Origin: Macrostomum hystrix
Lineage: Eukaryota; Platyhelminthes; Macrostomidae
Assembly: GCA_950097015.1 (NCBI GenBank)
Contig: CATNEN010000038.1
Coordinates: 32,202,501 to 32,266,500 of the forward strand
DNA: 64,000 nt
Direction of reading: 5' to 3'
Position numbers and translations under genes: made by a program. The notes below the pieces were generated by a model. The model saw only the letters and a list, made by a program, of their open reading frames with translations, searched no databases and had not been told where the DNA came from. Each line of letters starts with the position of its first letter. Positions within the stretch are counted from its first letter, which is position 1. Below are positions 12,108 through 22,111 of this stretch, piece by piece.

Positions 12108-14104
12108 ACCGTACGCTGAGAGCGTCGAGCGCCGTCTAAATCGTCTATCGCTGACAACTAATCTCATTGTGCTGAAGCACGAATCTTTGATGCCGCTGGC
12201 TATGGAGGATCTGGCGCGCTCCGGTGTACTGTACGCTGTCACTCTGAATCGACAGAACGAGTCGCATCAGTCGTGTACTATTAGAATATTCTATGGCCAG
12301 CAACCGTTTGGTGAGAGCGACCCTTGTGTTATTTGCCGTTTGTCTGTTCTTGATTGCCTATCTTTAGTAACACTTTCAATATATGTTTTTTGTTAATTTG
12401 TTTTTATTGATAATTATAATTGATTACACGCCCAAATTGGGTATTGCGTTATTGCGCCTAGCATCTAAAGGCTGCGTACGGCTGTTCAGTCTATGGACTG
12501 GTTGTAACACACTACGAGCGTAAAAGTGGGGAACGAACCTCGTGCTGGCAGACCGAGACCGGTTTCTGGCTTGTTTTGCCTTCGTCAGTTAGCCATAGCC
12601 ACACGCCGTCCTCTCCCACCACTCTTAGTGTGCACAGAAGTCTCTTTTAAGCTTGCCATTTTTATGGCGATATTTTTTAGTGTTATGTGAGAGTTTTGCA
12701 GCCAAGTCTTTGCTTTTCTACTGTTGTCAGTAGTCTGAATTGTATCTCTCACACTGGTGATAAAGACGCCACACCCACTCACAATTACCCCAGCTAGCTC
12801 TGGCACCCATTTAACCGCTGGATGAACTGAAGCAATGCAGGGTTAAGTGTCTTGCTAAAGTACACATTTTTCCTGTGTAGTCGGGAATCGAAACCCCGAC
12901 CTTTAAGTCGTGAGTCCAACGTTAAAGCTCTAGCCGCTATACGATGCTCTCAACTTCTCATTATCCAAAACCAGAGCACCGCAACATGCCTATTGATGAA
13001 GCCCAGGCTATGCTCAGTCGCCACTTTGACTCGGTGCTTCGCGACCTACGTGAGCTGCCTCCGCCGCCGTCAATGTCGGCGCCATCGCTGGCCGACCGTT
13101 TTCCGCCGGGATTCGTCAAGCCAACACCGAGACTGATCTACCTGCTTGGCCTGCTAGCCGATTATAGAATGCTAACTAGTCAGGAGCTGGACGAAGTGGC
13201 CGACTTTGTCAATGCCAGACGCGAACGATTAGCTGTCACTGCTGCTGGCGGCGTGGGGGTGGGCGGACCCGCCGCAGCCTCCGATGGGACCTGTGAGTGT
13301 TTCGTTTCTCATTATTTTGTTATTTGTTGTTGTTGTTTTTTGTCATTGTTGCTTTGGGTTAATTTTTCTTGCGTCTTTTTATTTTCGTCTAACTGTTTCC
13401 TTTTTGTCTTTTTCTGCCTACATCAGTTTGTCATTTTCTACTCATCAGTTTGTCATTTTCTTCATTGATCAGTTTGTCATTTTCTACTCATCAGTTTGTC
13501 ATTTTCTTCATTGATCAGTTTGTCATTTTCCACTCAGATCAGTTTGTCATTTTCTTCTCATCAGTTTGTCATTTTCTACTCATCAGTTTGTCATTTTCTT
13601 CATTGATCAGTTTGTCATTTTCTACTCATCAGTTTGTCATTTTCTTCATTGATCAGTTTGTCATTTTCCACTCAGATCAGTTTGTCATTTTCTACTCATC
13701 AGTTTGTCATTTTCTTCATTGATCAGTTTGTCATTTTCCACTCAGATCAGTTTGTCATTTTCGACTCAGATCAGATTGTCATTCTCTACTTGCCATGTCT
13801 GTGAGCGCGATAGAGCTAGTCCGCCATTTATTTGATGTTTTGTACTACATATGTTTCTTTCAGATCCGGCTTTCTATCAGTCTCAGGCTGCAACAAACCC
13901 GACACCTATCAGTGAGCCACAACAGCAGCTACGGCTGCAACAGCAGCAGCAGCAGCAGCATTCTTTAGCCTATCATCAGCAACAGCAGCATCGTGCCGAG
14001 GCTGCTCGGCCGCCTCCGCTTTCTCATCAGCGACCGCAGCCGCCGATGCCAACTCCGACACCTCAACTGCCGCTACAGCAGCAGCCGCCGCCGCAGAGAA
14101 TTCA

Positions 14105-14148
<44 letters not shown>

Positions 14149-14534
14149 CTAGCATCATACAACAGCAAGCTAATCTGCAGGCTAAGATTCTAAGCCTTCT
14201 AGGCTCCGGTCAAAGTCATCAGCAATCACAGCAGCAGCAGCAGCCTCAACAAAAACATTCATTGACTGCTGGCGAAGCCAATATTGGCGAAATACAGAAG
14301 GCTCTAGACTCACTGCTTGGCGGCGGCTCTGCTTCCGGGGCCGGCAGAAGCGGCGTTGCCCCGCAGTTGCCGCCTCTGCCGCCGCAGATGCAACAGCAAC
14401 AGCAGAAGCAGCCGATAACACCCCAGCAGCAGCAGCAGCAGCAGCAGCCTAGTGGCGCAGACCCCAGATTGGCTCGCTACGGGGCCTACAGAGATGTCGG
14501 CGGAGGCGGCGGTGGTGCCAGCAATCACTGGTGA
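12108..14534 (+). CDS. NCOA5: Nuclear receptor coactivator 5-like protein, 3' three exons
   Basis: Exons 12108-12310, 12975-13292 and 13864-14534, with phases agreeing at both junctions (G|AG gives Glu before HRNMP; T|AT gives Tyr). Together they encode 396 residues without the N-terminus. Matches to remembered NCOA5 run in order: PYAESVERRL, VLYAVTLNRQN..SCTIRIFYG, EHRNMPIDEA, LIYLLGLLADYRMLTSQELD, then a Gln/Pro-rich tail with LQAKILSLLGSG and IQKALDSLLGG. In the family the first part is an anticodon-binding-domain-like fold, and the protein is a nuclear transcriptional coregulator. The tail has several long CAG runs (notably 14108-14147). Exon 1 here begins after TTCGCAG in the middle of a codon, so at least one upstream exon is missing. 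A SINE lies in the first intron and a minisatellite in the second. An AATAAA-like signal follows near 14681. Confidence 0.9.
12530..12952 (-). mobile_element. tRNA-derived SINE in NCOA5 intron
   Basis: Read on the minus strand from 12952, the element starts with a tRNA-like head: GTATAGCGGCTAGAGC (A-box-like), then GTTTCGATTCCC (B box) ending near 12880. It continues with GCAAGACACTTAACCCTGCA and TTAAATGGGTGCCAG, which resembles the conserved central domain shared by several SINE families. The 3' end (left side, about 12530) is a guess; I found no clear target duplication. The head ends about 22 bp before the splice acceptor of the next NCOA5 exon. Confidence 0.7.
13420..13790 (+). repeat. 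Minisatellite CAGTTTGTCATTTTC in NCOA5 intron 2
   Basis: Units of about 18-24 bp made of TTTGTCATTTTC plus TACTCATCAG, TTCATTGATCAG or CACTCAGATCAG. In the gene's sense each unit is a pyrimidine tract ending in CAG, much like a 3' splice site. The real acceptor (TTTCTTTCAG, 13863) lies about 75 bp downstream of the array. Confidence 0.9.
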
Positions 14535-14680
14535 CCTGCTGACTCGATGACAATGTTCTTTAGCAATGTCTATGGCCAAAATAGTCCCAAGCCACCCTTC
14601 GTAATTACCAGCCCTGTCGCATCTTTATTATGCCGAAGAAGTTAAAAGGAGAGAAAATGTAAGTAAATATTGCATTTTTC

Positions 14681-14697
14681 TAATAAATTAATAAAAC
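14681..14697 (+). terminator. Poly(A) signals for NCOA5-like gene
   Basis: AATAAATTAATAAAA lies about 150 bp after the stop at 14534, the usual spacing for animal 3' UTRs. Confidence 0.6.
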
Positions 14698-14924
14698 ATT
14701 TGCTTTTAGAACCAAAATGCATTAGCTTCATTGTTTTGTATAGGCACCAACTCTATAATACTATTAGTAGTTTTACTTCGTGGAAAATGTTCTTTTTCAT
14801 TAGGACGTAACTTTTTTTCTAGTTCTAGCTTCAAAATAATTTCTGTTATGTCTTGTTGCTGTCTATATATAAGCATAAATAAATTGAGGTCTTTTTTGCT
14901 TGTTTTAAAACACTATCTTTGTCA

Positions 14925-16215
14925 CACCCCTTTTAACCTACCTTCATTGCCTCTCTTCAACCTGCCTTTATCACCTCCCTTCAAACGGGCTCTTTCACCC
15001 TCCTTCAGTATGTCTCTATCACCCTCCATCAGTATGTCTCTAACACCCTCCTTCAGTATGTCTCTATCACCTCCCTTCAACCTGTCTCTATCACCTCCCT
15101 TCAAACTGTCTCTATCACCCTCCTTCAGTATGTCTCTATCACCTCCCTTCAACCTGTCTCTATCACCTCCCTTCAAACTGTCTCTATCACCTCCCTTCAA
15201 ACTGTCTCTATCACCTCCCTTCAAACTGTCTCTATCACCTCCCTTCATTATGTCTCTATCACCCTCCTTCAGTATGTCTCTATAACCTCCCTTCAATCTG
15301 TCTCTATCACCTCCCTTCAATCTGTCTCTATCACCTCCCATCAATCTGTCTCTATCACCTCCCTTCAATCTGTCTCTATCACCCTCCTTCAGTATGTCTC
15401 TATCACCTCCCTTCAACCTGTCTCTATCACCTCCCTTCAACCTGTCTCTATCACCTCCCTTCAACCTGTCTCTATCACCTCCCTTCAAACTGTCTCTATC
15501 ACCCTCCTTCAAACTGTCTCTATCACCCTCCCTTCAAACTGTCTCTATCACCTCCCTTCAAACTGTCTCTATCACCCTCCTTCAAACTGTCTCTATCACC
15601 TCCCTTCAAACTGTCTCTATCACCCTCCTTCAAACTGTCTCTATCACCTCCCTTCAAACTGTCTCTATCACCCTCCTTCAGTATTTCTCTATCACTTCAG
15701 TATGTCTCTATCACCCTCCTTCAGTATGTCTTTAACACCCTCCTTCAGTATGTCTCTAACACCCTCCTTCAGTATGTCTCTATCACCCTCCTTCAGTATG
15801 TCTCTATCACCATCCTTCAGTATGTCTCTATCACCCTCCTTCAGTATGTCTCTAACACCCTCCTTCAGTATGTCTCTATCACCCTCCTTCAGTATGTCTT
15901 TAACACCCTCCTTCAGTATGTCTTTAACACCCTCCTTCAGTATGTCTTTAACACCCTCCTTCAGTATGTCTCTAACACCCTCCTTCAGTATGTCTCTATC
16001 ACCCTCCTTCAGTATGTCTTTAACACCCTCCTTCAGTATGTCTTTAACACCCTCCTTCAGTATGTCTTTAACACCCTCCTTCAGTATGTCTCTAACACCC
16101 TCCTTCAGTATGTCTCTATCACCTCCCTTCATTATGTCTCTATCACCTCCCTTCATTATGTCTCTATCACCTCCCTTCATTACGTCTCTATTCCTCCCTT
16201 CAATCTGTCTCAACC
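14925..16215 (+). repeat. 24-bp pyrimidine-rich minisatellite
   Basis: More than 50 units of 24 bp: TCTCTATCACCTCCCTTCAA with CTG in the first half and CCTCCTTCAGTATGTCTCTA in the second. The period is a multiple of three, so long frames stay open on both strands; they are not genes. On the plus strand units read as pyrimidine tract plus CAG. The array lies between NCOA5 and glyoxalase I and may be in a 5' UTR intron of the latter. Confidence 0.93.
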
Positions 16216-16219
16216 TGTC

Positions 16220-16625
16220 AATCTGCCAATCAGATTTTTTAACTTCATTTCTCTGATCTGATTTCTGTCCATTCACTTGCAATATTTGATGATGTAATAA
16301 TAATAATGCTTGGGCAACTTATTAACTTTGTTCTTTAAAAGCAGAACAAGTTTTTATCAGTTTAACAGTGAAATTGAAGCCTGCATTGTACTCATTGTAG
16401 TTTTGTTAATAACTTAGAAATGGCAGCTCGTATTGGCGTGTCTGTCCGATTGACACGTAGCACTTGAATTTGGGCTTTGTTTGCTGCGCTTCGCATTATG
16501 AATAGCGTTTCTAAATATACTACAGTCATGTAGAAATATTTGTGAACTTTTTTTCTCTTTTTTCTACAAGCTTTCTTTTCAGCGCTAGAGTTTTCTAGAT
16601 AGTTGTCTAGTCTAATTGTATACAT
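16220..16625. other. Unassigned AT-rich spacer
   Basis: No gene, RNA or repeat recognised between two minisatellites. Confidence 0.4.
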
Positions 16626-17118
16626 GTCAGACAGTGTCAGAGAGTCGGGTGTCAGATGTCAGTGTCAGAGAGTCGGGTGTCAGATGTCAGTGTCAGAGAG
16701 TCGGGTGTCAGACAGTGTAAGAGTCGGCTGTCAGACAGTGTAAGAGTCGGGTGTCAGATGTCAGACAGTTTCATGTCAGAGAGTCGGGTGTCAGACAGTG
16801 TAAGAGTCGGGTGTCAGACAGTGTAAGAGGCGGGTGTCAGATGTCAGACAGTGTCAGATGTCATGGTCTAGGGTGTCAGATGTCATAGTCTAGGGTGTCA
16901 GATGTCAGTGTCAGAGAGTCGGGTGTCAGAAAGTGTAAGAGTCGGGTGTCAGACAGTGTAAGAGTCGGGTGTCAGATGTCAGACAGTTTCATGTCAGAGA
17001 GTCGGGTGTCAGATTTCGGACAGTGTCAGAGAACCGGGTGTCAGATGTCATGGTCTAGGGTGTCAGATGTCATAGTCTAGTGTGTCAGATGTCATAGTCT
17101 AGGGTGTCAGATGTCAGG
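16626..17118 (+). repeat. GTCAGATGTCAG / GAGTCGGGTGTCAG minisatellite
   Basis: Irregular units of about 20-30 bp built from GTGTCAGA, TGTCAGAGAGTCGG and TGTCATGGTCTAGG. The array ends about 24 bp before an acceptor-like TTGCAG at 17142, just upstream of the glyoxalase start codon. Confidence 0.9.
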
Positions 17119-17159
17119 TCTAAATTGAGGCAACTATTGCAGCCGACTCCGGCATCCCA

Positions 17160-19420
17160 ATGGCCCTATCCAAAGCTGAGCTGAGCGCTCTGTGCAAGGC
17201 CCCGCCAGCCGAGACCCGGGGCTATGTGATGCAGCAGACAATGCTGCGCGTGAAGGACCCGCGCCGCTCTCTAGACTTCTATTCGTCTGTGCTCGGCATG
17301 CGACTGCTGGGCAAATTCGACTTCCCTAGCATGGCTTTCTCGCTCTACTTCATGGGCTATGCAGAGGAGTCCAGCATTCCAACTAATGATACCGAGAAAA
17401 TTGCCTACCTGTTTCGTCTGCCTGGAACTGTGGAGCTCACACACAACTATGGCACCGAGTCTGATCCAGAACAGGTACTAACCGCTTTTGGTGTCATGAC
17501 CCTGTTCCTTGGTTCATATGACCCTGATCCTTGGTTCATATGACCCTGATCCTTGACTCATATGACCCTGATCCTTGATTCATATGACCCTGATCCTTGA
17601 TTCATATGACCCTGATCCTTGATTCATATGACCCTGATCCTTGATTCATATGACCCTGATCCTTGATTCATATGACCCTGTTCCTTGATTCATATGACCC
17701 TGTTCCTTGATTCATATGACCCTGATCCTTGATTCATATGACCCTGATCCTTGATTCATATGACCCTGATCCTTGATTCATATGACCCTGATCCTTGATT
17801 CATATGACCCTGATCCTTGATTCATACGACCCTGTTCCTTGATTCATATGACCCTGTTCCTTGATTCATATGACCCTGATCCTTGATTCATATGACCCTG
17901 ATCCTTGATTCATATGACCCTGATCCTTGATTCATATGACCCTGTTCCTTGATTCATATGACCCTGATCCTTGATTCATACGACCCTGTTCCTTGATTCA
18001 TATGACCCTGATCCTTGATTCATATGCAGACCCTGTTCCTTGACTCATACGACCCTGATCCTTGATTCATACGACCCTGTTCCTTGATTCATATGACCCT
18101 GATCCTTGACTCATACGACCCTGATCCTTGACTCATACGACCCTGATCCTTGATTCATATGACCCTGTTCCTTGACTCATACGACCCTGATCCTTGATTC
18201 ATATGACCCTGTTCCTTGACTCATACGACCCTGATCCTTGATTCATATGACCCTGATCCTTGACTCATACGACCCTGATCCTTGATTCATATGACCCTGA
18301 TCCTTGATTCATATGACCCTGATCCTTGATTCATATGACCCTGATCCTTGATTCATATGACCCTGATCCTTGATTCATATGACCCTGATCCTTGATTCAT
18401 ATGACCCTGTTCCTTGATTCATATGACCCTGATCCTTGATTCATATGACCCTGATCCTTGATTCATATGACCCTGATCCTTGATTCATATGACCCTGATC
18501 CTTGATTCATATGACCCTGATCCTTGATTCATATGACCCTGATCCTTGATTCATATGACCCTGATCCTTGATTCATATGACCCTGATCCTTGATTCATAT
18601 GACCCTGATCCTTGATTCATATGACCCTGATCCTTGATTCATATGACCCTGATCCTTGATTCATATGACCCTGTTCCTTGATTCATATGACCCTGATCCT
18701 TGATTCATACGACCCTGTTCCTTGATTCATATGACCCTGATCCTTGATTCATATGCAGACCCTGTTCCTTGACTCATACGACCCTGATCCTTGATTCATA
18801 CGACCCTGTTCCTTGATTCATATGACCCTGATCCTTGACTCATACGACCCTGATCCTTGACTCATACGACCCTGATCCTTGATTCATATGACCCTGTTCC
18901 TTGACTCATACGACCCTGATCCTTGATTCATATGACCCTGTTCCTTGACTCATACGACCCTGATCCTTGATTCATATGACCCTGATCCTTGACTCATACG
19001 ACCCTGATCCTTGATTCATATGACCCTGTTCCTTGACTCATACGACCCTGATCCTTGAATCATATGACCTTGACCCATCTCTGACCCAGTTACATTGACC
19101 CATCTCTGACCCAGTTACATTGACCCATCTCTGACCCAGTTACCTTGCCTCATCTCTGACCCAGTTGCCTTGAATCATATCCAACCCACCGCCAGTCGTA
19201 CCACAATGGCAACTCGGATCCTCGCGGCTTTGGCCACATCGGCATCAGCGTGCCGGATGTCTACGAGGCCTGCAAGCGTTTCGATCGCTTGGGCGTGAAA
19301 TTCGCCAAGAAGCCGGACGACGGTAAAATGAAAGGCCTAGCCTTCATCCTTGATCCCGATGGCTACTGGATTGAGATTCTCAACGCCGATCGGATGGTGG
19401 AGATTGCTAAGGTGGATTAA
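17160..19420 (+). CDS. GLO1: Glyoxalase I (lactoylglutathione lyase)
   Basis: Two exons, 17160-17474 and 19196-19420, joined in phase 0 (EQ|SYHNG), give a complete 179-residue protein, close to the 184 of human GLO1. The enzyme isomerises the glutathione-methylglyoxal hemithioacetal to S-lactoylglutathione in the cytosol. Visible landmarks are [56 protein letters not shown] and [10 protein letters not shown]. The four expected metal ligands are present: Gln26, Glu92, His119 and Glu165. The 1.72-kb intron is almost wholly a 21-bp minisatellite. The start ATG sits 18 bp after an acceptor-like TTGCAG, so a 5' UTR intron or spliced leader is plausible. Base composition is GC-richer than the flanks, as in the other real genes here. 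Confidence 0.97.
17490..19065. repeat. 21-bp minisatellite in GLO1 intron
   Basis: About 74 units of CCTGATCCTTGATTCATATG plus A, varying at GAT/GTT, GATT/GACT and TAT/TAC. A rare variant with GCAGACCCTGTTCC occurs at 18026 and 18755, 729 bp apart with matching flanks, showing a higher-order duplication inside the array. Confidence 0.97.
19066..19170 (+). repeat. Short CATCTCTGACCCAGTTAC repeat before GLO1 acceptor
   Basis: Four tandem units, about 26-27 bp each, of TTGACCCATCTCTGACCCAG. Each resembles a branch point, pyrimidine tract and CAG. They end about 30 bp before the true acceptor (CCACCGCCAG, 19195). Confidence 0.85.
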
Positions 19421-19477
19421 TGAGATAATCCCTGCACATATGGCTGTTACCCTAACAGCTAAAGTGGACTTTTTACA

Positions 19478-19483
19478 AATAAA
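19478..19483 (+). terminator. Poly(A) signal of GLO1
   Basis: AATAAA lies 58 bp after the GLO1 stop codon. Confidence 0.7.
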
Positions 19484-19489
19484 ATTTCT

Positions 19490-20700
19490 TAATGGTTTTA
19501 ATGAGTTCCAATTCCCAACTTCAACAACTACATTAACGTAAAGAAATTTTGTGATTTCTTAGAATTCTCGGGACTTGATAATTACTCAATTCTCGATATT
19601 GAGATATTGTTCAATGATTTTTATTTCCTAGTTAAAACTGTTTTCCCTTTTCCGCACCAATTTAAAAGGCAATGTCGATCACGATATAACTTCTGTTCTT
19701 TATCTGAAGATACAATTTAAATATTCACAAAAAACTTGTTATATCAAACACAAAAATGCCAGAATATTATCCTTACACTCCTGCTTTGAAGGAAATGAAA
19801 ATACTGCTCTGCTATACGAGTCGTATATTGTTTTCTAACGGATTTACTTCTAGTAGTGTTTAGCGTTTTTTTTTATTTTTTGTTTCCTACTTGACCTATA
19901 AAATACTTGTTGTTTAATTTTTTAAATCTTCTCAGTGTTTAAAAGCTAAAAATATACACTTTCTAAAAAAGTTGAGTTTTTATTTTGAATTTCATATTTT
20001 GCTAATCAATGTTTGATAACCCATTAGCGCTAGTGTATTTCATACACCCCTATACACGAATTAGCACTGCGCGTCAGTGCGGCCTTGCCTGCAGGCCTTC
20101 AAAATTGATCAGCATGTCACCCGAATGTGTCGGCATCATCTCCGTCTTCAGTGGTCTGCATCTACCTTTATCTAGATGGATTTGCTGGACCTTCAATGGT
20201 CTACAACAGGTGGAAATAGGCCACCATGGACACCCTGACGCGAATTTCTCCGATTTCACAGTACACTACCGTCTCGCCTGCCAACCAAACGCTTTTAGCA
20301 TTCATGAAAATTGGTTGAATATTTTGAGAGATACAGAAAGCAAGGCGATAAAGATTGGGTCGCTCACAGCCAAAATGTAGTTATTTTTTATACAATAAAA
20401 TTTGTAAAATTGATTGTGCAAAGTTCTAACTGAAACACTTGAATTTGAATGAGCTTTATGTTGCTGGTTAGGCAGGTTACGCAGTTATACTAAACTTGTT
20501 AACTAATCTCGATGTTTAAGTCTGTTTAAGTCGATGATATATAATTTTATGAGTATAAAAGATGAAACAGACACCTGGTTTGATTTTATTTTAAGAAGTT
20601 TGCCTAATCGTTGCAAAATCCAAAATTTTCAATATATTTCTTTCTCACAAAGTGCGAATGAAAGTTTCAGTCCTGCAGTTTCGAGCGGACAGTTGAGAAA
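19490..20700. other. Intergenic AT-rich region with transposon-like fragment
   Basis: No gene. A segment at about 20040-20390 shares CAGTACACTAC, GTCTCGCCTGCCAACCAA-like and TTAGCATTCA phrases with 25265-25350, so both look like pieces of one old dispersed element. The rest is AT-rich. Confidence 0.45.
20585..20590 (-). terminator. Poly(A) signal of lectin gene 1
   Basis: TTTATT on the plus strand (AATAAA on the minus strand) lies about 140 bp downstream of the lectin stop codon. Confidence 0.5.
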
Positions 20701-20728
20701 CCATGGATGATAGTCACAGCTATGCAGC

Positions 20729-21478
20729 TCACAGCACGCGGAACTTGACCCAGTCCACGCTCGTCTCGATCTCCTCTTCCACCTGAGCGTCAGTGAACAG
20801 CAGCAGACGGCAGGTGCTCAGCCTGCTGTTGTAGAGCGCGTGTCTGCAGCTGCCCGACCTGGTGGCAGCCGCCACGCAGTGCACAGCATTCCCCACCTGC
20901 AGCAAGTCAGAGTAGCAGTACTCAGAGCTGGGATTGTAGCTGGTGCGCTTGAACGGAGTCCGCTGCCATGTGGCACTGGCGGCAGGCTCCGAAGTGGATG
21001 ACGCTTTGAACTCACAGGCGAATCCGCGCAGAGTTGAACACTGTTGGTCAATTATTTTATCTTGAGTGTTTGGTGACTTACTGAGGCAATCTTGATTGCC
21101 ATTGCCATTGTTCGGGTCATTTGGACTCCACAGTGAGTCGTTGAGAGGCAGCAACCGATTGTCAGGGATCATCTGCCAGCCGGACCTGCTGACGTTTCTC
21201 TCATCAGCCATGTCGGTCACTCCGAGCCAGAGAAAGCAGCTGCAGTTGAAGCTCGGCATGCTGCCCATCAGCTTCAGCGAGATGTACGAGTTGAACAGCT
21301 CGCCACCGATCGACTCACACTGCCGATTGGCTGAGCACCAGCTTGAGCTCTGAGCTGTGCTCACGAACACGCACCTGCCGGCCTCCAGGCTGTATGGAGC
21401 TGGACACTGAAGAGCCAGCACATCGTAACTTCTCAGTAAAGAATAAAGAACTGCGACTAGTGCATTGTGGGCTTGCAT
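20729..21478 (-). CDS. Secreted C-type lectin-like protein 1
   Basis: Single-exon minus-strand frame of 249 residues starting at ATG (21478). Residues 1-23 form a likely signal peptide (hydrophobic LVAVLYSLL...VLA). A C-type lectin-like domain follows (about 24-155): CPAPYSLEAGRCVF, WCSANRQCESIGGEL, CFLWLGVTD, then SPNDPNNGNGNQDC in place of the usual EPN...EDC loop, and CSTLRGFACEF. The C-terminal part (about 172-240; YNPSSEYCYSDL...CRHALYNSRLSTCRLLLF) looks like a PAN/apple-type cysteine domain. Such proteins bind glycans or matrix outside the cell; the ligand is unknown. The C-terminal 80 residues are almost identical to those of the second lectin 10 kb away, while the middle diverges. No introns are seen. 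Confidence 0.85.
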   Translation of the reverse strand: MQAHNALVAVLYSLLRSYDVLALQCPAPYSLEAGRCVFVSTAQSSSWCSANRQCESIGGELFNSYISLKLMGSMPSFNCSCFLWLGVTDMADERNVSRSGWQMIPDNRLLPLNDSLWSPNDPNNGNGNQDCLSKSPNTQDKIIDQQCSTLRGFACEFKASSTSEPAASATWQRTPFKRTSYNPSSEYCYSDLLQVGNAVHCVAAATRSGSCRHALYNSRLSTCRLLLFTDAQVEEEIETSVDWVKFRVL

Positions 21479-21479
21479 T

Positions 21480-22109
21480 GCAGCTTTGCTGGGAAATTTC
21501 AGGGAAAAGCTAAAGAGAAAATTTTATTCTGACACTTCATCATTTATGACTCTGTCTCTCGAGTGCTCTGGTGCGTCCCGTTTTCTTAGAATGCTTTCGC
21601 CACGCCTCAGTTACACGGCTCGACAAGTCCAAACCCTCGTTGTCAACGGAGCGTCCAATCGTTTGTTTGAATTGTTGGTTTTATTTTTATCGAAGCAAAT
21701 CATCTCTTCAACAAACATAATTGCTGCAAATATACTAACCTGTGCTAGTTCTTATGGCTATTTCACCTAAGATAGTCTAAGGGACTTGGTAGCCGTAAGT
21801 GTTTTTTCTTGAGCTATCGATACATTATTAAACATTGATTAAAACTGGGGGGAATCTAGATCCTTGTTTAATGCCTGCCACGAAATCATAAAGCTGTGCT
21901 ATTTTAGGAACTTTTTTATAGTCCGTAGCTATATCCATAAAGTATATAGTTGAACCAACTAAACACATTTATAGTTGATAGTAGTGTAAAAATGTGGTTC
22001 TTAATAAAAATTTCACGAGAAAAATGCACAAGAAAAACTAACATTTCCTGTTTAGAAGCCTCTTGTCTATTGGTTGGGTTAGATCCAGAAGAAATTCACT
22101 ACTGCCTAC
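21480..22109. other. Spacer between lectin gene and transposon
   Basis: AT-rich DNA. It should contain the promoter of lectin 1, but I see no motif I would name. Confidence 0.4.
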
Positions 22110-22111
22110 TA

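Noticed and set aside
14731..16282. Low-complexity proteins (DRDILKEG repeats, SLSPSFSM repeats)
   Set aside because: They come from 24-bp minisatellite translation on either strand.
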